Of a DNA stretch of 45,615 nt, positions 1 through 11,337 are shown piece after piece. The stretch is taken from positions 1-45,615 of the forward strand of contig JAUCBJ010005974.1 of assembly GCA_032718475.1 (NCBI GenBank). The letters are read 5' to 3'. Position numbers and translations under genes: made by a program. The notes under the pieces are model-generated. The model worked only from the letters and a program-made list of their open reading frames with translations. It searched no databases and was not told where the DNA came from. The first letter of the stretch is position 1; each line of letters opens with the position of its first letter. This stretch comes from Nemertoderma westbladi. Its lineage: Eukaryota > Xenacoelomorpha > Nemertodermatida > Nemertodermatidae.

Positions 1-560
1 AGATATCACATGGAGTACTCTCAGATTTACTAGAGGGAGCTCAACGGCTCATCAGCTCATTAGAATAGGCTGATTCTAGTGTTGGTCTTTTTGTTAACAC
101 CATGAAGACCTATATTTCGACGGTTAAATTCCACAGTCCTCAAGAAATTTCTGATCTGTCTGTTTTCAGCATAAACTCTTAAGGATGGTGTACTTTAGCA
201 CGTGGGTGACTTCCAATAATGGGATCATGGATCCGGAAGTCAGGCGCGGAGCTTCAAATAAAGGGAAAAATATTAGCAGCTTTATATATATATATAAAAT
301 ATATATAATAAAAAAAAAATAATAGAAAATATATATATAAAATATGGGGTTGCCCAGGTTTGGAAGTCACATAGAATAAGTCAGAAACATAAGGTTCGAT
401 TAATTAGAGCAGCAGAGAGCCAGTGCTCTTATATGGCAGTCCATGCTGGACAGCTGAGGACACTAAATCTCTGGCTGGCCATGGCACATACATAATAATG
501 CTACATCGGATTCACTGTGGCTTTTTTGTCGATAAGCCGGCATAGCATTCTTGATGCACG
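1..560 (+). pseudogene. RTE-like LINE fragment, reverse-transcriptase C-terminal part, broken
   Basis: The segment is homologous to the better copy at 11903-13694. It shares the stretch coding the region after the catalytic FADD box, the ATCATGGATCCGGAAGTCAGG-like stretch and the block ATTTGGAAGTCACATAGAAT. Near 530 it carries the 3' landmark GATAAGCCGGCATAGCATTC. Compared with that copy it has frameshifts and stops, an AT-rich simple-repeat insertion around 283-345, and a deletion joining the sequence equivalent to about 13330 directly to about 13617. It enters from outside the window, so its 5' limit is unknown. It is a dead copy with no coding capacity. The family call rests on similarity to the copy at 11903. 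Confidence 0.8.
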
Positions 561-690
561 CTGAATTTCAGCATGCTGGTTGTGAATTGCATGGTTAAGC
601 ATATTTATTGTTAAGCCGAAATAAAAATTCCAATGTGCAGCTTCAATACAGCAGTCCGATTAGTATTAAAGAGCTATTGTTGATATATTT
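530..690 (+). repeat. 3' UTR of the RTE-like LINE (long variant)
   Basis: After the conserved GATAAGCCGGCATAGCATTC, this copy continues with about 100 bases (GTGAATTGCATGG and, further on, AATGTGCAGCTTCAATACAGC). A matching block follows the same landmark at 28194-28325. The copy ending at 13694 lacks this block, so two 3'-end variants of the family are present. Confidence 0.6.
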
Positions 691-699
691 GGTCGAAAT

Positions 700-1150
700 C
701 CATTTTAGCTGTAACACAGTAAAGTTCCTCTATATGATGTATAATACATCTTAGAATCATAAAAACTAATTGAATTCCGTGATAGTCACTGACTATTAGT
801 AGTTCGGTGGTACACTAAGGTCTCCTTTCTTGGGGCTAGGCATTACTTTGTTTTAGTTCAAATTGATGGGTTTTACCATTTCCACATCCGGTTGCAAACA
901 ACCAATAAATGGTCTGTTCAACACTCCTGTTTTCCTACCTCTCTCTGCAGGGGTTTCACAAACCCCACTCACTCACTTAATATTATAATGGTAGTCCTAT
1001 AATATATTAAATCAGGTTTGCTGAATTATCAAAATCAAATTACGAACTAAAATCACCAAAATTATAAATTAAATAAAAATTAATTCATTACAAATAAATT
1101 ACCAAAGGTTTAAGAAAATTATGTCAGTAAGAAAGAGGAAATAAAAATGA
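700..1150. other. Anonymous AT-rich DNA
   Basis: No open frame, splice pair, repeat array or recognisable element was seen. The end of this interval runs into the MITE at 1152. Confidence 0.5.
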
Positions 1151-1151
1151 G

Positions 1152-1398
1152 AGACAGGGGGGAAACTGGACGCAATAATCCCGTCTTGGCGAATTAATAT
1201 CCCGCCTCAATGCTAAATTCTCAATTTAGGGAAAGGAGCAGGTTACAGTGGCACCGGCACGTTATTTTAACCAAAACAATAAATTTAACACAATTGAATA
1301 GGTTACAGTTTTATTTTTTAGAGTAATCAGCTGTTATTAGCGTCCAATTTTCCCTGGAGAGGGATGAATTTTTATTGCGTCCAGTTCCCCCCCTATCT
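1152..1398. mobile_element. MITE, poly-G/C-terminated family, most complete copy
   Basis: The element begins GACAGGGGGG then AACTGGACGCAATAA, and ends TTATTGCGTCCAGTT then CCCCCCCTATCTG. These two ends are inverted repeats of about 28 bp, with the homopolymer inside the terminal repeat. Interior landmarks are GGAGCAGGTTACAGTGGCAC, AACCAAAACAATAAA and GAGTAATCAGCTGTTATT. It has no coding capacity. Related copies are at 2185, 35525, 36271 and 41817. Terminal inverted repeats and a size near 250 bp argue for a non-autonomous DNA transposon, but no target duplication was clearly resolved. Confidence 0.75.
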
Positions 1399-1399
1399 G

Positions 1400-2180
1400 A
1401 AAACTGATCTGCAGGGAGTATGATAAAGATAAAGAGATGTGTGCGGATCTTTGGAAATAATGATTTGTGTTTGAATTAAACGCTGTATATTAAATAGTTA
1501 CATTCGCCAACTATGCGATGCAAGTAAAAAAAAATAGTTGACGCCTGTTATACTATTTTTCATACATTAGGAAGAATCATAATTAATAAATGATTACAAA
1601 ATAAAATAAACTGAGGAATCAGCTGCAGACAGAGTACCATTTCATGAGGAAAAAGAACCTTAATTCTCACATAGATTATACTATACTTACCCAGATGCAT
1701 GGAACCATCTACAGTTGTTCTGTTTCTTTCCATTAAGTTCACATCAAACTATTAAAACATATGCCAACTAAACAAACAAGTAATATTTTTACTAAGAAAC
1801 ATTATTGATAAGAATTTCCTTAGGATAGTCTAGAATGTGAAGGTGAAATACAGTCAAGAGGCAACCCGTTGTCTATTAAGTATAAGTGATTGGGATATAC
1901 TGTTGTGTATATTGATTAATTCATTATTCATACAAATTCAATTATAATTCAAATATTCTACCCCAATAGAATAGACATTCGACATTTAGTAATGCGCCGT
2001 TCTTTACAGAATAATTATGGTCCTCAGATATTGTAAAGGAAGGAAGTTGAACTGTATATTGAATCCTGCGGGGTGTCCGATACCATGTGTGTTGTATAAT
2101 ATGGCATGTAGGCCTACATATGTGTAGTACTGCCAAACGATATATTGTTCGAATTCTCCTATGATGCTTACATTGTTGTA
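1400..2180. other. Anonymous AT-rich DNA
   Basis: Short open frames here look like chance. No element or exon was recognised. Confidence 0.5.
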
Positions 2181-2184
2181 AAAT

Positions 2185-2330
2185 GGCGAAGGGGGGGGAG
2201 GGGGATTTGATGTAAATCCCTACTCGGCAAATTAATATATTGTCCCAATGTTAAATTAGCAATTAATGGAAGGAGAAGATTAAGCAAAACAATAAACACA
2301 TTTTATCATGGAGATAAATACATTTTCATT
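2185..2330. mobile_element. MITE, poly-G/C-terminated family, partial copy
   Basis: A G-rich start (GGGGGGGGAGGGGG) is followed by blocks matching the copy at 1152: GGCAAATTAATAT, CCCAATGTTAAATT and AAAACAATAAA. The right half is missing or too diverged to align by eye. Confidence 0.55.
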
Positions 2331-2469
2331 TTTTCACAAGAAAGGTATTATATTATCATTTCAAGTCTCAAACTATCCCATACATTAAAAAAAGTGCCGG
2401 TTCAAACAAAACTAAATAGAACAATTAATGATGTAATATAATGGTTTTGTTTAGAGATGGAAATAATGA

Positions 2470-2552
2470 GAAAGCACGTTACCGGGGGTTGAACCAGCGC
2501 TCTATGTACGTATCGGCCTGTCAGGCCTCATCAGTAGCGCTAACCAGTTTAT
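2470..2552 (-). repeat. tRNA-like fragment, possible SINE head
   Basis: On the minus strand there is an A-box-like TGGTTAGCGC, then about 45 bases later a B-box-like GGTTCAACCCCCGG. The spacing and order are those of a tRNA internal promoter. A clover-leaf with paired acceptor arms cannot be drawn convincingly, so this is more likely a tRNA-derived repeat head or an old pseudogene than a working tRNA gene. Confidence 0.4.
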
Positions 2553-2559
2553 ATTTTTT

Positions 2560-5110
2560 ATTTTGTTTTTTTATTAGAAACCAAAAAAAATATTAAAAAT
2601 GTACTATAATAGGATATACCCGTATAGCAATATATACAAGTAACTGCTTACATTATTGTTATATTATTAGTGAATAAATCCTACTGGATAAAGAATGTAA
2701 CGGATTACAAAGGTCTTAAATACATCTTAAAGGATAAAAACATGATATTGCTTTTAAATAGGTGTCAGACACTCTATTCGCAAAAGCAGCTGTCTCATTG
2801 AATATTAGCGAATTATCCAACCACAAGGAGGTCTGTAGTAATAGGGAGTGTGGTTAGGGCTCTATGGTAAGTGATCATGACAACCGTGAAATGTTGTTGT
2901 GTGGAAATGTAATTTAAATTACTTTCTTTTATGACTAAAGTTACTTGATAGTTATGGAACTGAGAGTGGGAAATGGAATTGAGCAACGGGATTAAACTAT
3001 CAACGGATCTTTCTGGGTGTTGGTCTGGGGTCAGTAATTCTGGAAAATCCTTAGTTCACACAGGTAACTAAATTCTGTGGGTTTATATTTCCAGGGGTCT
3101 TTAGTTCCCATATATGAAACATAATTATTCAACTTAGTGTTTCTGCAGTAATAATTCATTATTGTTTCGCAACGTAACGATCAAAGTGGTACCCGTAATA
3201 ATAATGATGCGAAGGGATTCTCGAATGGCTTTTTAAAATAGTATACTATATAAAATATATTAATTATTTTTACTGTAACTGGGAAGTTCTTTGTGGATTA
3301 TGGCCCTTCTGGTCTTAGTTCTGTCTAAGTATTTCTGTCTCGCTTGACTTCAGCTACCTAAGTCTTTTTATGTCTCATATACTTTAGTTAATTAATGAAG
3401 TCAGTTCATTATTATTAGTAAATTAAGTCTTTAGTTTCCATCCTTCTTACTACAGATATGTGATCATTGTTGTTCTTTAGTTCCCAAAGTCCTTAGGTCT
3501 CAATAGTCTTTTGTTTCGGGAGTCCTAAGATCCCATGAGGTTTGGACACGGGGGATTGGACGCTGGGTTATTGTAAACCTGTATTTTTATTAATTTAACA
3601 ATTTTTGACCACTGAAGTGACATTCTAGGACCTTATTTAAAATTGGTTTGACCATTCTTAAACCGCAGCACTAAAATAATTTACAATTTCGGGGTGCTAC
3701 ATCCCCCCCCCCTCCCTCCCCCACTACCACCCCTTGAGGTGAGCGTTAGTATTTAATTTTAAAATTATTCATTAGGATTTTAAAACAATTAGTTCGCATG
3801 ATTAGCAAAAATTAATTAGCCTTGTAAACCACCATGCTTTTGGCGTTGAATTGTGCGCCATGTTAGCATTGATTTGGGTTTTAGAAAGCAATCTCAAACC
3901 AGTAATCACGACAATCAATGATTCAATTAAGTCGTCTTGAAATTCCTTTCCCCACTGACAAACGAATGAGCACCAGCTAAAGTGTAGGATAAGATAACAT
4001 GATGATAGCATGGTGATAGCTTCATCGACAACCGCTGGTTTATCTAAATTAAATCTGAATTATTCGGGGATGTCTGTCCCATAGGGAGTTACAATTGGGT
4101 GGGAATGTCTGGAGACCATGCAGATAAAGGAACCAGAAATAAATTAAACTTGTAAAAAAGAGTAATGGAGTGTATGTAGCCATGGCCATTCTTGCATGTA
4201 GGAACCAGCCCATTCAGTAACCGATAGGGTCGGAGGAACTGATGTGAATCATTACTGAGTGCCTGTGATGCTGAACTGAAGATATATTACTATGCTGAAT
4301 TACATAATCTCAACATTTATTTTCATGTTTACGAGATTAGTCCGGCGAAACAGATGTGGCAGGTGGGGGACTATAGTACCATGGACCCCTGTTCGCCAAA
4401 TCTGTGTGAGTCCTAGTCCAGCTAAAATAAATATGAAAAAAATTCGATTTTGAGGATGAAGTGATCCAGCTTAGATATTTTTTCACTACCTGTTGACAAG
4501 TAGTTTGGTCTCAAAGGTTATTCTAGCGGTACACTACCTGGATCCCGTTCACATTCAATGGGGTCATTGCGGCAACTGCAGGTCCGTCTGTTCACAGTTA
4601 ATTCAACAGTCTAGACAGTCATTTATTATCATTATTTAAATGGACAGCGGTAAACCTAGGGCACAACTAAATTTTGGCCGTTCATGATCAATACTTATCA
4701 AGATAATGTACTGCTCGCATACCACTGAGTCATTCACACTCACTAATGTTATGAAGAAAAATAACTGCTAGCTGTAAAACTTTAAATTTCATTGTGATAA
4801 CTGCAATGAGTTAAACATTGAGTTAAATTTAATTGAGGTACCGTACCTACGAAAGGGGCCTACGCTACAGGAGTTCAAGTGGAATATAAAAGTATGTTAT
4901 CTGTGTGATGAGTGTTGGTCTAAGGTTCCTAATTAACAGCGTTTCTTTTTCAATAGATATAATACTCAATGAACTTTTCATTGCTCTTCTTTCTAATCTT
5001 TCCATTTTCACTGCTAATATTGGCCATTTAGTCGCTGGCTTTAACAAAGGTCAGTTTAGGCACCTTCTTAGATTAGCATTATTTATTAACATTTTATTTC
5101 TTTTAATAAC
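2560..5110. other. Long anonymous interval
   Basis: This AT-rich DNA has a C run near 3703-3712 within a C-rich patch to about 3733. Open frames are short and unsupported. No exon with paired splice sites and no element were recognised before the Penelope-like remnant at about 5115. Confidence 0.45.
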
Positions 5111-5114
5111 CAAT

Positions 5115-5950
5115 TATTTACACAACTTGATGCTCTAGCTATGGGGCCTCTATAAGTAAGGCGCTACAGTGACCCAATGAATTTTTAGCCAAGAAAGAAA
5201 TTTGGATGGTTAGATAATTTCCCCGACTATGTTCAAGCCCATGTTCTACAAAAGATGACACTCTCGTAGTCTTTAAAAAGTACAAATTTTTCTAAATTAT
5301 GTAAACTCGCAACATAGTAACATTGAGTTCACTATGGAAGTTGGGAGTAACTCCCAATTACCTTTTCTCGATGTTTTGGTTACCCAAAATAACAATTTCG
5401 AGTTTAAAACAGCACTTTACCGTAAACGTACTAACACGGGTCAGTTTACCAACTTCCATAGTTTCCTCCCATTCCAATATTAATTTGGCCTTATTTTGAC
5501 TCCGATCTCTACAATTTTTAGGATTTGTTCAACTTTTAATATTTTCGACGTCGAACTAGAGAAACTGAATGTAATTTTATATATGAATGCGCAGTTGTTA
5601 GATTGTGCTAGAAGAACTACTCTTTCGCACACCTGCCACGAATATATGCCTGAAAGATGTAATATTTTTATTTGGTACTCAACACATTACTGGTAATCAT
5701 GGTATTTTGGCGAAGGCTAAATTAGTTAGATTGTTTTGTTCGGCATCCCGCACTCACATTAATTTACATATTGTATTTAAAATGTCTTAACGTATTTCCT
5801 CAATGTTCAGTTTAAAGACAAATTGTCCAAACACATGCCTGTGAATATTCTACCTGCTCCTGTGGTGACTATACTGACTCCTATATTGGACTTACTTACT
5901 AAGAGACATTTTGCAATAATATGCCCATAGCAGATGCTCGTCTACCATAG
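5115..5950 (+). pseudogene. Penelope-like retroelement remnant (RT tail and GIY-YIG-like end)
   Basis: Frames must be switched to read it. From about 5120 it encodes DALAMG, the box before the catalytic YxDD region of Penelope-like reverse transcriptases. It then reads FKPMFYKR and, from about 5325, FTMEVGSNSQLPFLDVLV, followed by ALYRKRTNTGQF and FHSFLPFQY. These are the usual C-terminal landmarks of that RT family. Near 5838-5895 the frame reads CSCG then DSYIGLTY, resembling the cysteine-plus-YIG start of the GIY-YIG endonuclease that follows RT in Penelope-like elements. Several stops and frameshifts break it. The 5' part, including the YxDD box, is lost or unreadable. A LINE fragment begins immediately downstream. 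Confidence 0.7.
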
Positions 5951-6036
5951 GATTCTAAAGGGTATCGCGGTACCACGAGAAGACCACGAAAATTCGTGAT
6001 AAGTTAGACACCCAGTCAAATGGATGTATAATATAT

Positions 6037-6741
6037 ATGGATATAAAAAAGGCATATGACACAGTAAACCGCTCGATCCTTGTAAAAAAGCTTGAACACT
6101 ATGGATTTCGCGGATTCCAAATACAACCTTTCAAAAATTATTTCCAAAATTCAAGTCAATTTAATAAAATTAATAATTCTATTTCAATCTTTCAAAAAAT
6201 CACATGCGGGATGGCACAGGGTTCAATCTTAGGTACCATTTTCTTTTTACTATATATTAACAACATCCCAAATGCTTCTAAATTATACACAGTACTTTTC
6301 GCGGACGACTCAAGTTTTCTTTGTAGAAACAATGAGGCGACTTCCTTAGTGACGACCGTAAACTCAGAACTTAGTAATATACAAGACTGGCTAATTTCCA
6401 ATAGATTATCAATAAATACAAAAAAAAACGAATTTATGGTAGCGTCAAACAAACTAGAAAGATCCCAATTTCAAAACTCTCAAATTAACAATAAATCTTT
6501 AACAATGTCACCATCATCGGTTAAGTACCTAGGAATTCTAATTGATCAAAAGTTATCCTGGAACACACATATAACATATGTCTTATCAAAGTTATCTAAA
6601 ACAACTGGTATTTTTTATAAGTTGCGACACTTTTTTGATCTACATATCCTAAAACTTCTTTATTTTTCGCTCGTGCACCCGTATATAAACTATGGACTTA
6701 TTATTTGGGGGAATGCTGGCTCCTCTCTGATAAAAAAGTAA
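6037..6741 (+). pseudogene. Non-LTR reverse transcriptase fragment (CR1/jockey-like)
   Basis: This 234-residue open frame is part of a LINE ORF2. RT boxes appear in order: the box with the first catalytic aspartate (MDIKKAYDTV, residues 1-10), the QGSILG box (about residue 61), the FADD box (about residue 89) and the KYLGILID box (about residue 163). The C-terminal HPYINYGLIIWG marks the thumb region of CR1/jockey-type enzymes. Family ORF2 proteins are usually about 900-1000 residues, so this is roughly a quarter. The frame is lost just after residue 234. Coding resumes in another frame with the RYGTR and PSLWNN landmarks, and a further stop lies near 7010. The enzyme would copy LINE RNA at a nicked target, but this copy cannot work. 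An RT-domain phylogeny would settle the clade. Confidence 0.8.
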
Positions 6742-7129
6742 GATAAAAAATAAATAAAATCTTAAGATGCATTACCTTTTCTGACCATCTTGCGCACTCC
6801 TTTCCGTTATATCAAAGTTTAAAAATATTACCTGTTCATGATTCGCACTCACTTCAAGTAGCAGCCTTTATGCACAGTGTACCCTACAACTATGAGAAAA
6901 CTGAAATATCAAACCATTTTTTATTGGTAGGTGATGTTCATCGTTATGGTACAAGATCAAAATCACAAAATTTGTTCTTTATTCCTCGTGCTAATTTAGT
7001 CATTGGGCAGTGATCTTTTGTCAGACCATCTCTTTGGAACAACAATATCACCTAAACTGAGAGAAATCAAAAGTTGGAAAATGTTTATAAAAAATATGAA
7101 ATTAAAACTAATGTCATCGGAGAGCAGCG

Positions 7130-7505
7130 ATCTATAAAAATAAAAAATAAAAATAAATAAAAAGTAAAAATAACATTTTTTTTTTACATTTAACAGAGGG
7201 ATCGTAAGGCGGTCTACGTAGCAACAATGGTGTGTGGGAGGGGGTCGATTGACCAATGATAAGGGAATTGGGTGCACTGGTGGGTTGGGTGTTGGGATCC
7301 TACATGTATGTAACCCCTGTAGTTGCTTGCACATTATCGTAAGATGTATCTACCCAATTTATGTATTATATATTCCGGTGCCTAACAGGATACTTAACTA
7401 GCACTATGCTACTAAGCAGTCTTCCTGTGCATTTTATTGTGAATTATGTAATGTATTTGATATAATTATGTATTATTTGGGAAAATCAATCAATCAATCA
7501 AAAGA
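7130..7505 (+). repeat. LINE 3' UTR and (AATC)n tail
   Basis: Noncoding sequence after the last readable ORF2 residues ends in four tandem AATC/AATCA units near 7486-7501. A lone G-rich patch lies near 7230-7290. The tail marks the 3' boundary of the LINE above. Confidence 0.6.
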
Positions 7506-8530
7506 CCATGTGAGGGTCTATATGGGATAAGAAGTTCATTTAGATAAGTCGGTGCTATCCCATTGAGGCACTTTGTGATGGGATCCCCGAGTTGGCGGTG
7601 TTTGCTTTTGGTTAATACGCGTAACCGCGTCCGCTGGCTGCTGAAAGGCTTATAGTACCTGAGTCTGAAAGGCCGGAGGACGATAGAATAACTGAGTTTT
7701 TAGTGGCAGTTGTTCGTAATGTCAGAATACAATAATAGCATAATCAGAATATAATAATAGCACGGTTACTGTCGGCGACGGTTGAAACCATCTTGCTTCC
7801 ACAGCTCTACACAAACCAACTGAACAACAGGTGATAAATGCAATGGGTATATTACTAACACATATAGAATATTGGTATTTGCTATGTGGCCTGGCCAATG
7901 GATGCATCCCAATCAGATGGTGTTCTGCCCCACCATTGGCTAACCTATCCTCCCTTTGTCACTCCCTGTTCCCTTATGCCCACGCGCTAGTTCCCTTCGT
8001 CCCCCTGAGATGGCCTGTAGCCTCTCATCTCTACTTGTGGCTGGCAATGTATATTGCCCTCATTGGTTAGGTGACATTATATTGCTAATGTCACCTAGCC
8101 AACTATAATTGGTAAAAAGACACTTTCCCCATTTTCCGCTGGGTAGTGCAGTGAATTGGATCCGGTCACACAATTATAGGTTAGTAATGCTAACTTATAT
8201 TCTACTCTATGCTTTACGGGTAACCAATGCAGTTGGTTACCCCTTTGCTACAGGATTGGAGTGGGGTAATCTCTTTTTTCATGCATTCTTTGGCCAATTG
8301 TCTTTCTTAGACACTATATATATAAAATTATGTGTTATCTTTATTGGTAAATTTAGTGTAGGTCCTGTTTGCCGTTTGTAACATTTAGCACTATTATTTG
8401 TGCATTGATAATGGTTTAAGTAATGAACCGAAATGTCTGCAGTTATATGAATGCAATTCAAAGTTTTATCACTGGCATTTATTTTCCTCTTAACTCTTAC
8501 ATTCCCCGCCTCTATTCCTCTTTCTTACTC
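7505..8530. other. Anonymous DNA with several short hairpins
   Basis: Local inverted repeats are concentrated here: GGCCAATGG with CCATTGGCT (about 7890-7940), a 15-bp stem GGTTAGGTGACATTA with TAATGTCACCTAGCC (about 8065-8098), and GGGTAACCAA with TTGGTTACCC (about 8219-8243). The open frames across it are short and show no recognisable domain. It may be an unidentified structured or mobile element. Confidence 0.4.
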
Positions 8531-8569
8531 AGTATTATATATACATGTTATATATTGTATACTCATGTA

Positions 8570-8635
8570 CTGCGGTAAACCATGTACTGCGGTACACCAT
8601 GTACTCCGGTACACCATGTAGTGTACCAGTGCACC
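8570..8635. repeat. Short tandem repeat, about 18-bp unit
   Basis: Three to four imperfect copies of CCATGTACTGCGGTACAC follow one another. A degraded copy, ATGTAGTGTACCAGTGCACC, ends the array. Confidence 0.7.
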
Positions 8636-8639
8636 ATTC

Positions 8640-9640
8640 CGTTGAATGTGAACATACCGTTTGATCGGAAGGCAAGGTTCTAGTGGACCTCAGGTGGGTA
8701 AGTTGGGTCCAACAAACTTACCAAAACTGACCACATCCTCCATCATATTATTTAATACCCCTCCCAACCAACACAAAGAGGACCAAAAAGTTTGGGATAG
8801 TATGAATAAATAATTTAATGATACCATTATTGTTGGATGGAGCCAGTGGGTATGTATGATAATTAGTCCACCTGCAGTTATGTTTAATTAGAGATGTCCA
8901 GCTAGGAATCCATAATGCTGCTGCAGGCGTTACAAATATGTTCGTGTTTCGACAGAGACTAACGTAACACAGGAATTCACTAAATCAACTCAAAATATAA
9001 TATGGCTGCGTTAGGCCAACTGCACAACTACTGGAATCCATATATATTAACGATTGTGGATTTAATGAGCTTTTTTTGATGACATAAAGGAACTAACATT
9101 TCCTGGGAGAGGTAAGAATATATGATTTAGGCACGACTCTAAGAGCCCATAAGGTCATAATGTTCAACTGTAAGGCTAATCACATGAAAGGCCTCAAGGA
9201 ATTTATTTCTCATAATGTATGTATTCATCATTCATTATAATACAATCAAATTATTAGACAAAATCTGGAACCTTGTCCATCTGAGTGACTTAGCCTAATT
9301 CTGATAAACAACATACTGTATTAGTATAATAAAGGTTGTTTAATTTAAATCAGGATGAGTTTAATCAATAGCTTAAAAATGAATGAAATTAAGCTGTTTT
9401 CTAATTTACTGTTTTCTAAGTTACTAAATGAGCAGCAGATTGCCTAACAATAAGAATTTCCAGTAAGGAATTGAATTAAATAATGGTGTGGTTTCTAAGA
9501 CTTTATTAATTTTAATAAATTAGCTTATTTAGGAGAGTTGTCAGTTCTGGTAACAGTAAATTGCTTACTATCAGATCTCAATGCCTTAACCAATCTGTTA
9601 TTTATAGTTCATTATTACATCTCCGGATCTAATATAATTA
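8640..9640. other. Anonymous AT-rich DNA
   Basis: No supported coding sequence or element was seen. Confidence 0.5.
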
Positions 9641-9641
9641 A

Positions 9642-9666
9642 GGGGGGGGGGGGGGGGGGGGGGGGG
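9642..9666 (+). repeat. Poly-G tract, 25 nt
   Basis: An uninterrupted G run is flanked by TAATTAA and TACACC. Several runs of this length occur in the window, some at the ends of mobile elements. Confidence 0.95.
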
Positions 9667-9669
9667 TAC

Positions 9670-11300
9670 ACCATTTTCGGACAACTCTTCGATTTATCAA
9701 TCTCAGTGTTTCAAAATTGTTTGGTTTTGGGTATAATTAAGAATAGATGCTATTCTACATGACAGGTCAGAAAAATTTTAATACTAGTTAACAATAAAAA
9801 AAACTTGGTTGAGCTTAAAACCCTAAGGCTTTTACAGTTTTAAATCTAATCACATGAAAGTATTTTTATATGATAGATAAAATATGGGGTAACATAACTA
9901 TCAGGCGAAATTTTGTGAAAATATTTCTGCACCGCTAGGTGGCGCTGCTAATTTATGGTAATTTTTTAGGTTTGTTACTAGAAAGCCAGCAAGCTGGCTT
10001 TAAACGAACCTGCCCCTCAAACCATTACCCTGAGTGAGCGAAAATGAAAACACGAAAATTGCCATCAATTCAACGATAGAAACACCAGCTGCTGGTAGGC
10101 CTACTCATGAGGGCCTACTAGTAAGCGACTACTATTTAGTGAATGGATAGGCCTAAACTGCACAGAAGTATATTACTTGCCAAATTGATTACTATCTCAC
10201 TCAAACCCAGACAGTAATCAATCATCAACTGTTACATAGTTTGTATAATGTATTACCCCACCCCCGCCAGCTAGATAGCTCTTCCCAGTGAATTCTATGG
10301 GAATATCATTGTAAGCACTGGGCCGTTCAAATGTTTTATAGGTTGATGATAATGAATGAGGAGGGACCCAACTAACACTACGTGTGTCTATGGGCGGTCT
10401 CCTTATAGCCGCTTGATGGCTTTTCTAGTTGAATCATATTATTCTGCAACCAATAATTAACTCTTTTAGACGAATTAGTGCGTTTTTTGCCGGACGAACA
10501 AATTTTGGCGATGTTCTGTGCGAGATTGGCGATATTTGAAAAGATTCTGAGGCTCAAATATGTTGCTCAGATGACTGAATATCTCAAATAAAAAAGTTGG
10601 TGCAAACTCGACGAGTTGAAATCGGTGAAATACTACTTTAAATTTTCAAAACCGCTATTTTTCAGTGACCCCGTGATCGAAACGCCACAAAAAATGTACA
10701 GTCTTGTGCGCAACCAAAATTTATGTAGAGTTTGTTATTAAAATGTTTGCGTACCTGCTTGAGTTTTTAGATATTGGATTGTTATACATACACACACAAC
10801 CACATCGTGTTTTTGAACGGCTCAACTCTTGACAAGAACTAACCTGGCCTATTAATAGGCAGGTTCGTTATAAATAGTATTTAATTTTATTAACAAAAAA
10901 TTTCAAAAGGTTGTCTGATAATTTTATGCAGGGTGGCTATGTAGACATCCACATTAATTTTCAGACTAATTACTCAAAAATTATAGAAGTAGTAGGGTTT
11001 TGAAGTTGACAATTTCATAAAAAAATATTTGGAGATAATCGACCTTTCATTATACATAGTAATAGTAATTTCAATAGGTCTCCCTAAATGGAAATTGTTA
11101 TAACTTGAAAACTAAAAGAGCTATTAAATAGCGGTTTTCAGATTTGGAAACACCATTTAATCGTGCATTATAATAGATCATAAAAATAATTTCGACATAT
11201 TTTGGACCTAAATGGTGCCCCCTCCCCCCACCCCTTTAACTAAAAAAAAACTTACTTATTGTTAAATAATTTATTGTTGTATATTTTGTTTGTATATTTA
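9670..11300. other. Anonymous DNA with an inverted-repeat pair
   Basis: AACGAACCTGCC at 10003-10014 has an exact inverted match, GGCAGGTTCGTT, at 10858-10869. Next to each is a small palindrome (AAAGCCAGC/GCTGGCTTT; CCTATTAATAGG). These could be the ends of an old foldback element of about 0.9 kb. The stretch 11100-11240, read on the minus strand, resembles 34147-34215 and more weakly 43340-43400 (shared CAAATCTGAAAACCG-like core), suggesting a dispersed repeat bordered by G/C-rich sequence. Confidence 0.4.
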
Positions 11301-11312
11301 GACGAGAGCCCA

Positions 11313-11334
11313 CCCCCCCCCCCCCCCCCCCCCC
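11313..11334 (+). repeat. Poly-C tract, 22 nt
   Basis: This uninterrupted C run lies exactly where the readable part of the retroelement at 11338 begins. Confidence 0.95.
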
Positions 11335-11337
11335 TCC

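Larger units (their letters stand above)
5985..7505 (+). mobile_element. CR1/jockey-type LINE, 5'-truncated, with AATC tail
   Basis: This element covers an RT ORF (6037-6741), a frameshifted RT C-terminal segment to about 7130, a 3' UTR and a short (AATC)n tail at about 7486-7501. A microsatellite tail and heavy 5' truncation are typical of target-primed LINE insertions of the CR1/jockey group. The readable frame begins slightly upstream of the first ATG, around 5985. No endonuclease domain is present. Confidence 0.75.

Noticed and set aside
4905-5138. 77-residue plus-strand frame just before the Penelope-like remnant
   Set aside because: Hydrophobic and AT-driven, with an equally open opposite strand. 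No RT motif until about 5115.
5330-5462. 14-bp inverted repeat ACTATGGAAGTTGG / CCAACTTCCATAGT as transposon ends
   Set aside because: It lies wholly inside continuous Penelope-like coding text, so it is more likely coincidence.
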